Source: Oscheius onirici
Lineage: Eukaryota > Nematoda > Chromadorea > Rhabditida > Rhabditidae
Direction: 5' to 3'
DNA: 64,000 nucleotides
NCBI GenBank assembly: GCA_932521025.1
Contig: OW051472.1
Span: forward strand, 8,804,001-8,868,000
Shown here: piece after piece, positions 10,626-21,604 of the stretch
Numbering within the stretch: the first letter of the stretch is position 1
Layout: every line of letters starts with the position of its first letter
The notes under the pieces: model-generated
The model's database searches: none
The model's input: only the letters and a program-made list of their open reading frames with translations
Told to the model about the DNA's origin: nothing
Program-made: the position numbers and the translations under genes

Positions 10626-11262
10626 ATGCCAATATTCGTCATGGCTGCGGTCGGGTGCTGTATGGCTGTCGTCTTCTTCTATGCCCTCCTGGTGGCGGGT
10701 ACCTCTACCGTCGTCTTCTGTCATCCTTCGACTAAGAAGAAGCGCAAAAAGACGTCCTCCCGACCTGGAATCAAGAAAATCGCGAAGCTGAAGGGAGCTC
10801 CGACATCGTCGCCGGAACCAATGACTAAGGGAGCTACTGCGAGACCCTCTTCTCGGCCGACTGAGCTGCTGGATCCGGATGGACGATCGAGGAGACCGAA
10901 GAAAGGGGCAACGCCTCAGGTGATCAAAGAGGCGATAGAAGAAATCCTGGCGGGGGAATTCACGCAGCCGACAGGATGAGAGGGAAGCCATGGAAGCAGC
11001 GGGAGATGGTAGTGCGACTGAAGTCACCGAAGTAGCTGTCACCGAAGTGAAGCCGCTGACCGAGATCAGATCAAGCGATTCGGAGACCAGGATCCTCTAC
11101 GCGCAGCTGAGACAGAAGACTCCAGTCATCAGCTCGATCAGCTCCTACGACAAGAGTCGTCAATTCAACAACTGTGTGATGGACAGTGTTGATATACACG
11201 ATGCTGACTCGTCGGACAGAAAGAAGAAGGATGAAACCAAGAAGAAGAAGACCAAGAAATAG
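10626..11262 (+). CDS. Lysine-rich single-pass membrane protein; apparent frameshift
   Basis: The first frame (10626-10979) starts with a hydrophobic segment of about 30 residues (MPIFVMAAVGCCMAVVFFYA and on) followed by a basic stretch STKKKRKK, then a Pro/Ser/Lys-rich region ending IEEILAGEFTQPTG. A second open frame, shifted by one, begins with QDEREAMEAA near 10972 and runs to 11262, ending in KKKDETKKKKTKK. Composition continues smoothly across the switch and no usable GT-AG intron spans it, so the two halves look like one gene with a one-base indel near 10974, real or from sequencing. A type II/III membrane anchor with a cytosolic basic tail is inferred. I do not recognise a family. Confidence 0.55.
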
Positions 11263-11329
11263 ATTCCGTAGAACACCAAAATATACCCTTGGCTAGGCAA
11301 GACTTGTACTATTTTCTAAACACTACAGG

Positions 11330-11500
11330 GTAGGGGACACAGGTACTTGTGACAGTAGACAGGGGGATAGCTTACAAGATGGGGTCTCTGGATAGCCTGG
11401 GTGGGTTTGCCGAGTTGTCAGATGACCTGGATGGCTGTCACGAGACTCTGAGTAGCCTAGATGGTTTTCACGAGTCTCCAATAAAAGAATCCATACCATG
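11330..11500. repeat. Degenerate tandem repeat, about 30-nt unit
   Basis: Three diverged units based on GCCTGGATGGNTTTCACGAG occur at about 11395-11480, each 29-31 nt. Nothing coding was supported around them. Confidence 0.45.
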
Positions 11501-11524
11501 TAGTTTTTTCTCTTTCTAACATAA

Positions 11525-11848
11525 CATTCTCGGGTTCTTTGGTGATACACGGACACCATTTTCCAAAACTCCATAAATCCATCAAAATATTTCTTAGAAG
11601 CAAATTTTTACTTTAGTCTTAACTTTACAATGTCAATTAACTTTACACTAGAAAAGATCCAGATCCAAAAAAGAGGATGTGTGAGGTATTGAAGTTTATT
11701 GTAGTTTCCTCCTTTTTAAAAGCCAAATTTATGTAAAAGTTAAATTTTAAAATCTAGATGATGTAATATTGTTATTGGAAACGAACAATTAGTGAACTTA
11801 TGGACTCTTGGAAAATGGTGTCCGTGGATTACTAAAGAACCCATTCTT
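11525..11848. repeat. Inverted pair flanking the sulfatase-tail duplicate
   Basis: 11525-11573 and 11795-11848 are reverse complements with few differences (AAAATGGTGTCCGTG in the right copy). The left copy is also preceded by TAGTTTTTTCTCTTTC, which matches the intron before the last sulfatase exon (9129-9150). The duplication therefore involved an inversion next to the copied tail. Confidence 0.75.
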
Positions 11849-11854
11849 GCGCAG

Positions 11855-12035
11855 TTGACCAACAAGATTTACTCTCTGGAAATGAGAGAACAGGTGGATC
11901 TGACAGAAAGACTGCGTTTTCTAAGAACCTGTCAAGGCGAGAGTTGTCCCGATCCGACAGGAAGAATCATCTGGAAGAGAAGGATCTCAGATAATTTCTT
12001 TAATTCTTACCAATTTTGGTGCTATAAACACTTGT
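11855..12035 (+). pseudogene. Duplicate of the last sulfatase exon and 3' UTR
   Basis: The sequence matches 9165-9350 closely, including TTGACCAACAAGATTTACTC at the exon start, AGAACCTGTCAAGGCGAGAG, and CCAATTTTGGTGCTATAAA past the stop. The copy lacks about 11 nt present in the original after GGCGAGAG, so its frame shifts and the original stop is lost. No upstream sulfatase exons accompany it. The fragment ends next to the stop codon of the srd-type gene on the other strand. Confidence 0.88.
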
Positions 12036-12038
12036 CAT

Positions 12039-13881
12039 TCACGTGTCAGTGGCGTCGAGAGGGACAGGTGTTTGACTACTCCGTACTGCGTATGATTCAC
12101 CACCATTTGTATCAACCAAGGTGTTGACTCTTTCGCGTTGGGAAGACGGAAACGTCGACAGATATTCTGTATTGCTGTAGACGCGATTTCGCCATGGAGA
12201 ACATCTCAGCGTCAAGAGGCACTTTCTGAACTTGGTTTGTTTTAAAGAAACCGCCCCGACAGCTCATTGTCAGACCCGTTGGGTAAGAGTTCAATTTTTA
12301 CGGGGAATTTCTAGACCGTTAAAAAGTTCGCTGCGAGACCCGTATGCAAACAATGGATGGATACTCAGCCAAATTTTTAGGGAAATTCAAAGTTTTGGCT
12401 GAGTATCCAACGTATGTTATAGGGGTCTCGCAGCGAACTTTTTAACGGTCCAGAAATTTTTCCGTAAAATAATATGGTACTTTATACTCAAAAAATTACC
12501 TGTACGGCTTGACGAAATAAATTGAGCAAAGAGGAGAGAGTACAGGCAAGAAGAGAAAGCTCATGAAGGTAATGTACTCCAGAGCGGGATGATTGACTAT
12601 TCCTGCTTGACCGAGACTATAGGCAATGACTCCAATCGAGTAGAGTAGAGGAAGCATTGCTTGCATCGTCAAAGCCGGAAATGTATCGGGTTTTTGCATC
12701 AAATTGACCCACTTTCAAAAGAAGAGAGTGCATCTTCTTCGTGTCAGTGCTCATTTTGTTGTGTAATAATAGCGTCTGTAGGGTCTTCTTGCGCAAGATC
12801 AGAATCAAAAAGTAGACAAAACCGACGGGAAGCGTCATGTGAAACCTTCAACACCGGGTATTTGGTATAAGACTATCTTACATGGTGAAAGCCGTTTTCC
12901 ACTCAAAAATGTAAGCATTTCCGCTTATAGCAACGTCGGAATAGTCATAATTGTATCTAAAATTTTAAAATTATCTGGTCTTTGAAAAATTCCTGCCTGG
13001 AGAGCATCTGAACGACCTGCTCCGTTTCTGCACTAGCTTGGGAGAAGGTGATGACTTGAAAGAGAGAAGGTGTGTAGACAATGAGCAGAAGAATGCTGAC
13101 AGTTCGTGCTGTGGGTTGCTTCTTTTTCAAAATGTAGTAGCGGTAGGAGAATGAGGCCAACAGACTCCAAAGACTGTGGGCATAGAAGTGCATCATGACC
13201 GAGTACCTGAAAGAGACTACAATTTGGTCAGTCGTTTCGGTTCAAGACCTAATGATGAGCGAAGATACGCATGTGAAATTTGAATTTGGCCGCAGAACCT
13301 GATAGAGGATCGGGGCTGACTCGCGGTAAAAAATGTTCGATTTGAAAATGGTCACTTTGCAAAAAATCTTGGCTGATTGAAAAATCCCAATGTCTGTGTG
13401 CTGCAGCCAAATTGATATAACGTGTGAGCATTGGATACTCATACAAGATTTGAATGATCTTTTTTTAACTGCGAGTCAGCCCCAGAAGATCTAATATTTG
13501 CGTACTAAATCGTATATCTCAAAACGGAAGGCTGCAAAATTACGGTCCCTGAACAAAAAATATATACTCACCCCAAATAACAGGCGAAATCACTGACGTA
13601 CTTACAGGGTCCCGAGGAAAAATAAGCGACGGAATAGCCGCAAGGAATAACTCTGAATAGTTGTTCAGAACAACAAGAGGTCTTGACTACCTCGGCTGGG
13701 TGAACATGTCAGCAAGACAGACTCCAAAATCCGTAATTGCAAAGTTCAAAATGAAGAGACTGTAGATTTTGATGTATTTTGGCGTTTTGAAGGCAATGAG
13801 GAAAAGAAGGACCGTGTTGAGTATCATTCCCAGCCCAGTTGTCGCGTAATGAAGCCAGACGAAAAAGGTCAGAAATTCCAT
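12039..13881 (-). CDS. Serpentine chemoreceptor, class delta (srd) type
   Basis: Seven exons: 13881-13691, 13652-13572, 13206-12997, 12956-12882, 12845-12713, 12675-12500 and 12225-12039. Phases agree and give about 350 residues with seven hydrophobic segments. Srd hallmarks: ILNTVLLFLIAFKTPKYIKI in TM1-loop, RVIPCGYSVAYFSSGPC after TM2, HSLWSLLASFSYRYYIL in TM3, FHMTLPVGFVYF, and YITFMSFLFLPVLSPLCSI with YFVKPYR at the end of TM7. Srd receptors are nematode G-protein-coupled chemoreceptors of ciliated neurons. Two oddities: the intron 12957-12996 starts GC rather than GT, and the acceptor of intron 12676-12712 reads TTTCCG instead of TTTCAG, which would break splicing. The last intron holds a palindromic repeat. 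The gene may be a recent pseudogene or carry a sequence error. Confidence 0.88.
12299..12467. repeat. Palindromic element in srd intron
   Basis: Arms GACCGTTAAAAAGTTCGCTG (12314) and its complement (ending 12450) are near perfect and extend outward through GGGGAATTTCT / AGAAATTTTTCC. The interior has ACTCAGCCAAA and GGCTGAGTATCCAA, the core motif shared by several other hairpins in the window. Confidence 0.88.
13313..13487. repeat. Hairpin MITE, copy 1
   Basis: Ends read CTGACTCGCGGTAAAAAATG and the diverged complement GCGAGTCAG. Interior blocks GTTCGATTTGAAAATGGTCA and AAATCTTGGCTGA recur at 40494-40676 and 46323-46488. It lies in an intron of the srd gene. No coding sequence. Confidence 0.85.
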
Positions 13882-15723
13882 GCCTTGCGTCTTCTGGAAA
13901 TCTGTCTATTCGGGAGAATAGAGGAAAAAATTGAACGAACCGAAGGATCGGCCAACATGTGCGAGGGAATGATTTGTAAGTATGTAGTATTTATAAGAGA
14001 ACCAGGTGAAAGTGATGGCAAATGTTCAGGGACAATAAAACGAGAAGCAGACGGCACCCTCTCTCTGATTAAAGTCCGATTTTTAATCCGTAGGAGCCTA
14101 AACAGGATGTCCGAATGAGGCCAATGAGGCAGGGGGAGGCCATGTCCTTTTCGATCTTTTAAGATTTTTTTTGGGAGAAAGAACATTGGTCAAGAGTTTG
14201 GAAAACTAGAAGAGGGAGAGAAAAGCAGGTGAATTTGATAATTCTGAGAACAACTCTTGCGTCTTTCAACTCTCTCAATATACCAAAGAATGGAAGTTGA
14301 AAAAAATGAAAAAGTCGGTGGTAAACTTCCCGACTCCGGGCTTCCGCAAAACTTGGAGTGACAAAATGTTTTTCAGATGATTTTTTTCTCGAAAAAACAG
14401 CAGGTGAAAAATGTTTTGAAGGGATCGTTGTGTTGGAGTGAAAAAGAGCTCTTGTGTGAGGGAGCCGTTTATTTCAACACTCAAGGATCCTCCAGATGCG
14501 CATGTTCAAAAACATATTTTTCGGACCACCGGAATACTAAATGTCGCATCTTTGTGCAAAAGAGACGAAGCATAAGCAAGAAGAATTAGTCTCAGGAAAT
14601 CTGGAAGAGTGAGGAAAGTGACACAAGATTGAAAGTCCAGAGATCCGAAAAGTCTTGAGAGTCGCGCTCTGCACAAATCGAATTCGGGGTGTGAGAACGA
14701 GGACGAAGGCGTCATTATTATCTTGTTGGCTTAATTACATTAGAATGTTTCGGTTCCTCTTTCACAGATTGTAGCCATGTTTCCAACGCCCACATGTTGT
14801 TTTCTCCTCTCGCCTTTTCCCTGTACAAATACGTACAGTCATTCTTCCAATGCAGCTTCCTCTTCTTCTCCTTTTTCTTCTGGTAAATTTATAAAAATAA
14901 AGCGCTTTAACTCTTGTTCTCTTCGCTAAATTTTTAGTTTTCCGGGTTGACAACTACACTTTCCAGCTTTTCTCTGTTTTGTTAACTTTTATAGTCTGTT
15001 CAAAGTAAAGAGAGCATCATTTGAATTGGCATTTTTGGTTGGCTGAGTATCCAACATTTACATGCTGTATCATCCTACGCAGCTAAATTCTCGCGAATTT
15101 GGTTTGAAAAAGGTTCTATGAAGAAAGCGCGGGCCATTTCAAATTATGCTCTCTACATTTTGAATAAACCATAGTTCTTGACCCCCTGGAGCATGCGGCG
15201 TTCAGAAGTACGGAATAAATTCAGTCCAAGTTCTAGGTTTCCATTCAAATCCGCAAAAACGTTGAACAAGACCTAACTTATCCAGACTATCCCATTCTCA
15301 ATCCAAGTTTAAAACCAACTATCTAACACGGAGAGTTTCGGACTTGTCGCGACCATTTAAGGTCCCGGACAAAAAACAGAGCCCACCACATGCGCTATTA
15401 GATAGTAGAGATCTGATCTACCACTTTGCGAAAAAGTGAAATGTCGTCGTCGACCGGAAAATTCGCTTACGGTCAGGCTTCTTTTGAAGCGGGAGCGTTT
15501 CTGATAGAGATTCAAGCAGAACTTTGTTCTTTCAGATCTTCATCAGCTCCGTAATTGATGGCAAATGCAAAGGAGTCTGTACCGACGGTCGGCCTTGTCT
15601 TAACGAAAAACCGCGGATCTGGTTCCGAGCCAATAGACGAAGATACTACTAATCTCTACGTTTTATTCATCTTTCTCTTCTCTGCTTTCGTTCCAATTCC
15701 GCATTGAACATTGTCTTCAGGTC
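13882..15723. other. Intergenic between two receptor genes
   Basis: No supported exons. The ORFs at 13869-14186 and 14506-14715 have no splice or family support. It contains the hairpin at 14992-15174 and a stretch around 15180-15720 in which I see nothing specific. Confidence 0.5.
14992..15174. repeat. Hairpin MITE with GTCTGTTC end
   Basis: The left arm begins ATAGTCTGTTCAAAGTAAAG and continues AGAGCATCATTTGAATTGG. The right arm is the diverged complement ending TTGAATAAACCATAG. The middle has GGCTGAGTATCCAACAT at 15042. The right half matches the element cut by the window end at 63917-64000. Confidence 0.8.
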
Positions 15724-17259
15724 CTAAAAAAACAACTGTTCTGGGTAAATATTTTCAAGAACCTTGAAATAATCATCCTGCTGCTGTATTTGGTTCACAA
15801 CCGCTCCTTTCTTCCTTCGCAAATACGATTTCGGGTGGAGCAAGAGAGTCAGCAGGATTGTGTAGAGAGGAAACTGGGTAAAAACTTCTAGATAGAAAGC
15901 AAAGGCAGTCAGAGAACCGGAACTGAACCACTGAAATTTGCATGTTAGAGGCACAAGTGCCATTTGAACCACTTTAAATGTGCCGGTGGCTGTTGACTGC
16001 ATGCTACAGATCAGAAAGTGAAGCCAGAATACACAGAGAAGGGGCCTGACAACATTCTCGTTCTCGACAGCCTGAACTTTGACTTATAGTCTGTACAGAA
16101 GGAAGGTTAACGGTCGGAGTTGTAGATTTCTTCGCGTTGGGACCAGCAGCACCAGTCCTTTAAACTTTGGGAATATATTTTTTTAGCATTTTTTTAGTCG
16201 CGTTTATCTGATTACGCAATAAGTCAAAAAATGGCGATAAAGAAGCATGAAAATGGTAAAAAAAAATCCCTGAATTAAAAGGACTGGTGCGGTTGGACAC
16301 GACACGAAGAATTCTACAGTAACCCCCAGTTTACTTTCCTCCTTTACAGACTATATGTCTTGATCTTCTCCTCTAATTACCTGGTACGTTCTCGATATGG
16401 AATGGCTCTTCTTCATAAGTCTACGTTTGTTGTACCACTTGGAGTGGAAAAAGGTCAACTGGAAAATCAAAAGTGCTGCAAACTCAGAGGACAATTGGAT
16501 GTGAGAGATCATCTGAACTTTCTGTAATGGAGACAAGATTTTTCTGACCGGAGCAGTGTCCTGATTATAAATATTTCTATGAGAAATGGTAATGGTGTAG
16601 GAGGAGAGCATGGGTCCATCCAGAAAAGGGAAGACATAGACCATATAAGGTAGAATTAGACAAGATATGACCTGAACAAAATATTCAGAATTCAGGAGAA
16701 ACTGACCGCTAAAAAGGTTAAACCGACTCCAATCCATGGTCTCCGTATTTTTTGATAGTGTTCCAGCATGAAGACGGATATGAGACGTTCGACCGCCAAG
16801 GCCAGAATCCCAAAATTTTGTGCCATGGCACAAGAAACGTGAAGTGTTCGAAAAATGACGGCAAAACTGGTAGGAATTAGGTAGTCACAAGGATTCTCGT
16901 GTTCGATATTTAGTCTGAAAGAATCTTCTGATTAAAATTTGAAAAAACCTACCGAACAAGATCTATTACATAGAGAATAACATATAAAATTGGAGCTATG
17001 GTAGACCAGAAAACGTGATTTCCAAACAGAACTTGAGCATTCGGATGGACCAGCCATTTTACTCCCTAAAGTGTGAACATGGGTGCGTTCAACTCAAAAA
17101 ACATACGACATCTTTGACCAGAAAGTATGAGGCAAATGTTGCTAAAATGGCTATGCACAACTTGACGCTGATCAAGATTTTCCATGGGAGATATTCAGCG
17201 AACATTCTGGCATCTTGGCAAAGCTGGTCATCTGGCAAGAGCGGGTCTGGAGAGTTCAT
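15724..17259 (-). CDS. Serpentine chemoreceptor, Sra superfamily (sra/srab-like)
   Basis: Five exons in phase: 17259-17107, 17065-16953, 16914-16707, 16671-16381 and 16071-15724, about 370 residues. Features of the Sra superfamily: a cysteine near the N-terminus (DDQLCQDARMF) with TM1 right after it, HENPCDYLIPTSFAVIFRTL leading into TM3, FGILALAVERLISVFMLEHY at the TM3 cytosolic end (ER replaces DRY), and the conserved YQAVENENVV before TM6. The class within sra, srab, srb or sre cannot be fixed by eye. It probably acts as a G-protein-coupled receptor in sensory neurons. The start ATG follows a TTTTTTCAG acceptor two bases upstream, which could be a trans-splice site. It is codirectional with the receptors on each side. 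Confidence 0.8.
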
Positions 17260-19184
17260 AACTGAAAAAAAAGTTAATAAAAGGGGTAAGGACAAAGCAA
17301 AGACAAAGCAAAAAAAAAGGGGTAAAGACAAAGCAAAAATTAGAAATTAGTACAACCTGAGAAATAGGTTGAGTGCTCTCGTTTGTTGAAAGAACAGTAG
17401 TCAGATTCTTGGGTGTTTGTCGGATATGAGGGCTACGTCATAATTGGAGGTGATTTGCTGCACGATAAATTGAGAGAAAACAAAAAAAGGACGGGCAAAT
17501 GATGGAGGAGGGGTCGATCTTTCTTTAATGATATCTGTTCTTTAACTGTGTTCATCTGTCCGTAGGATGTCCGCACACTTGTCGAGACTGAGAAAACATG
17601 CCAAGTTTTTTTATGTTAATGTTTTATCGAACGAGATTGGTTTTTAAGGAAAGAGTGTCTGGTTATAGGAGAAGAGCCGGAAGGTATTGGATGAAATGGG
17701 TCCAAGGAATCAAACGGATATCAGCCTTTTCAAACATCCGCCATTGAAATTGTGCTCACACTACGCTTCTCTCTTTTTCTACTCGATGCGTGAAATTCGC
17801 TTGTCGTGGAAAATGAACTTGATGTCTAGCTTGCTCTAATGCAGCACGAAGAAACAAGACGGGTTGCAATTATCTCGTCGGGAAACAATCGAGCTCAAAT
17901 TAAAAGTCTTTCTGCATTCCAAACCATCCAAAAATATGATACCGGTAACAAGATGAAAAGGAAAAAAGAAAATAAGAAAAAAGAACCCGTGACCACATAA
18001 TTTAAAACCGCCATGGCTCGGTCCAGGGAAGGATTAAGCAAATTTGGAAATATACTCCTTGATCCCCATGCTATGGAATATTGGATGACACCTTACTCGT
18101 CGTCAAACTCCACCTTGACCTGAAACACTTCCCTTGTTAGAAGGCAGAGGATTGTTTGGGGGCAAGGCTCTTATTAAACGCGGGTTGCTGTTCCAGGTGC
18201 AAACTAGAGGATTCTTAATTAACACATTGACGGATGGTCAGAGAGGACTGCATACGTAATAGCGGATTCGCGGAAGAAGATCTTCTTCAAATAGCCCATA
18301 TTACACCTCGGAAAAAGGTGTCTGAATCAGGAGTTATCAAAATCAGAAAGCAACGATCAACTTTCCGAGACACTAGAATATTCAAGGCAACAAACACGGC
18401 TCTCGGTATGTGTCATGCCAATAAGGAGAGAAATTGAATAAAAAAGATTCTAGGGATATCTTTCCGGAATAATGGAAAAAAGTGACGTTTCGAGAGACTT
18501 GTGAGAACTTTTTAATGCAAGCAAAGAGTTATGTCTGCCGCAAGAAATGGACTGATTTTGCTCAACCTTTAAATTCACTGCTTAAGGGCCCGTACAGATC
18601 GGAAAGACATTGGATCTAAAATATTTAATTGCTATGTCTGTGGCGGACTCTGTTTGTGTCTGTCTGTCCATGGCCACGAGATTCGTCGCGACAAGTCAAA
18701 AATTGTCAGGATTAGATATCAAATCTCATTTGAACTTGGAGTTTTTACAGATTTTGGCTTCTACTGCGTGTCAGAGGCAAGTAGAAAGCTTGAGGAAAAA
18801 GATAAATATCAGGTAGAAAAGTTTGGTGCTACGACGCTGTCAGGCGACGAAGTCGTCTGGTACTCAGTTAAAAGGTACGCAGCAAATTAACATTTTACCG
18901 TATCTAACGACCATTGGGAATCCGAATCAAAAAAGTTCCTGGAAATCGGTGAACAGACAGAATGTTTGAGCTGTCGGCTAAATTGAGAACATTGTGTGTG
19001 GGAGCTACCAGGTTTATTAGATATTACGCAATTAATAGAATGCAAATATGCGAGAGACACGGACCGAAGGTCAAAGAAAAAAGGAGGGACGGAGATCAAG
19101 ATGAAATGTTGTGGGAAGAGGTGTAGCTGACGCGGTTTGTCCTCACAGAAAAGTCTCCTGAAAAGCAGTGGTTTTCAGAAATCG
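17260..19184. other. Intergenic with one dispersed repeat
   Basis: No coding exons supported. 17280-17340 is an AAAGG/AAGACAAAGC low-complexity patch. 18633-18880 is a dispersed repeat (separate entry). Elsewhere I see nothing in it. Confidence 0.5.
18633..18880 (+). repeat. Dispersed repeat, best pair with 36995-37240
   Basis: Shares TCCATGGCCACGAGA, GAACTTGGAGTTTT, GTAGAAAAGTTTGGTGCTAC and GGCGACGAAGTCGTCTGG with 36995-37240, and in degraded inverted form with 3250-3450. The copy here is open in one frame for about 70 codons but the other copies are not, so it is treated as repeat rather than gene. Confidence 0.8.
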
Positions 19185-20928
19185 CTACGTCGCTTTACCG
19201 CGAATCATTTTGACGACCGCTGCTCGGTACTCTTGAATACAGCAAAGCGTCACGACGGGATCGAGGATCTTTGGAATGGTCGTGAGAACAGACATGATTG
19301 GAGTGGAAGAGCCAAACGAAGTACCTTCTGGCCAAAGAGGAAACGTCAAATAGATCAAAGTTGGAGCGTGGCACATCAGGAGTGGAATGATTGTCTAAAA
19401 ATTATTGTTCAGGTGCCAAAATTCGAATATGTTCCTCCCAAAAAGTGTCAATTTCGGATCGAAAATGACATTTATCAGTCTTTTGATGTTTTGCAAAGTT
19501 GTAGCTCAGATCAAACTCTACAACTTTACAAAACATCAAAAAGCACGAAAATGTCTTCTTCGATCAGAACGATACCTGTAGCACCAATGTGAGAACTATC
19601 TGACGCTGCAGGTTGAGTTCTCTCAGCTGTGCCAATTCTTTCGAATGTTTGGCAAAAGTCTTCCAAATACTGATGCAACAGAAGCAGATAATCATAGCCG
19701 AGAAGGCTACGAGACCGTAGTGGTTCAGAATGGAAATTGTGCCGGCGGCAGTGAAAGATCCATCAGGGTTCTGATTTTTCGTTGAGCTGTCAAAAAATAG
19801 ACTCACCTTGAAACGCATCAACATGTAGCCCATTTTTTCAAAGTCTTTGATATTGAATTGTTCAGTCAATGTGTGCTTCATTTTCTGGAAAGCGCTGAAA
19901 TTGTACAGTACACTGTACTCACCTCAGATATTTCAGTTCTGGTACACCAAAAGACTCCACAGAGAATTGAATAGACGAAATGAGTAGCGTAGAGCAGAAC
20001 AATGAATATTTTGAGGTAGTCACTGCGCATAATTTTTGCCTTTGTCTGCGGACTGAAGCAGCATTTTCGCAGAAACTAGAAAATTCTTACTGGCAGACAA
20101 TAATGTAGCGATAGATGAACATGACGACCACGAGACCAATCCACAGCTCGTAGAAAGCGCAGTAGAAACCAGGTCCCCAATATACCATCGGCGTATTTTC
20201 CAAGAGACTTTCGTAAGAGAACACTATCCAGCTGTTGTCGTTTATCAGGTGGATCTGAACTTCTTTTTGCTTATGGACATTACCGTAACCCTGTTCGGTT
20301 GTTATTAGACCAGAATACTCAAGTATAGCACGTGTTGGATACCGTATTACCTCTATTAGAAGCACTCCACTTATGTGAAATACGCAATTACGTATTCACA
20401 TTTTTCAGGGTCAAGACGACATTTTTCAACTTTGTGATGTTCTGCAAAGTTGTAGAGAACGTCCGTCATGTGCTACAACTTTGCAAAACATCACAATTCA
20501 GGAAATGTCGTCTTGACTCCGAAAAATACGAATACGCAATTGCGTATTTCTTACGAAAGGGGGGTGCTTCTAATAGAGGTACTCACTTACAATTTTAGCT
20601 GCGTATCTTGACTGCGTGTCCAATGTTTTGAAGCTAGTATGAGCAAACGATTCTCGCAACAAATGGAAACAGTTTACGGCATTTCCCTCTTTTCAAACCT
20701 GTTTAAAAAGACAAAGCCAAGACTTACGGGAATTGAGAGAAAGACAGTTGTGGCGTAGAGTCCTTCAAAGAGAGCAAAGGCGACGAGAAGCCAGCGGTAG
20801 TTGCCAATAGCCGGGTTACTGTAGCGATAGACGACAAAGATAAGAAATGCGTTGATGAAGACGGCCAGACAGGCAGACAGTGCCAAAATCCAGAAGAGAA
20901 CCTGTCCATCCATCCTAAAGTAGTCCAT
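19185..20928 (-). CDS. Serpentine chemoreceptor, Str class
   Basis: Seven exons with matching phases: 20928-20728, 20686-20591, 20290-20091, 20052-19923, 19884-19807, 19770-19576 and 19394-19185, about 369 residues. Str features: INAFLIFVVYRYSNPAIGNY at the end of TM1, GPGFYCAFYELWIGLVVVMF into IYRYIIVCHPQT at TM3, LRELNLQRQIVLTLVLQTII before and into TM6, and ILDPVVTLCCIQEYRAAVVK after TM7. Nematode Str proteins include known odorant receptors in sensory cilia. Exon 2 (GNAVNCFHLLRE) is the least certain. Introns 1-3 include the palindromic element at 20346-20582 and the one before the last exon carries another hairpin. Confidence 0.85.
19428..19565. repeat. Hairpin in Str intron
   Basis: The arms contain TTTTGATGTTTTGCAAAGTTGTAG and the complement CTACAACTTTACAAAACATC, split here only by CTCAGATCAAA-type spacer. 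The same TGATGTT(T/C)TGCAAAGTTGTAG core occurs at 20430-20500, 24380-24440, 38990-39050 and 53520-53580. Confidence 0.8.
20346..20582. repeat. Palindromic MITE, full-length copy
   Basis: Ends CCTCTATTAGAAGCAC and its complement, flanked by TA each side. Inside are TACGCAATTACGTATT, AGACGACATTTTTCAACTTT and GATGTTCTGCAAAGTTGTAG followed by their inverse copies. It sits in the second intron of the Str gene. Non-coding; consistent with a Tc1/mariner-type MITE. Confidence 0.88.
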
Positions 20929-21604
20929 TTGGACAAGACGGACGAGGGCATATGTCACAAGAGCTGTTACGAGATAATTTGATCGTTCGGCTTACGTTTC
21001 CTGGTTGTCTACCGAGATAGACCAATAATCGGGCTAAAATGGGAAGAGGATTGGCGCAAAAAAGGTTCTGGAAACCGCTTAAAAATAGTAGGGGAAGTTT
21101 TGCGGTGGCACCTCACAGGGAATAACAAATTACGGGGAGGAACAGCTGACAGGAGCGAAATTAGATTAGGAACTGTTTCCGCATAAACGTTTAAGTTGGA
21201 TTTCGGAGAAACTGAGAAAGTCGACAGATCAGAGGTTCATTAGGAGACTAATGGGTTCTGGGAGCCCCTATATATTCCCAGGTACATTGGTTCAAAGGAC
21301 ATTTTTTGCTTGTTATGAAATGGACGAAATATACTATACGTAGGCAAGGAAAGAAGAAGATAAACAGCATCCCGAGTTTTAATGAATAGGGCACAATGTG
21401 TACTACTTTAGGTTTTTCGAATCTGTGAACAGGTGAGTTATATCCGGTAGCAGAGATCAGTAGTACTCCAGTCGAACTCCTAGACCATCTCTCCAGAGGC
21501 ATCCGACGAAGCTGCGTGGGACAGTTCGCGTTCTCATAAGGTGTGCGCAAAAAAGTCTCATGATCATCTGTTTTATATCACACGATACATGAAATGAGAA
21601 CTGT
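20929..21604. other. Intergenic, nothing recognised
   Basis: Between the Str start and the LAMP stop I see no exon chain, repeat core or RNA gene. Confidence 0.5.

Noticed and set aside
10602-11042. 146-codon minus-strand frame
   Set aside because: Antisense shadow of the lysine-rich membrane gene; no splice or family support.
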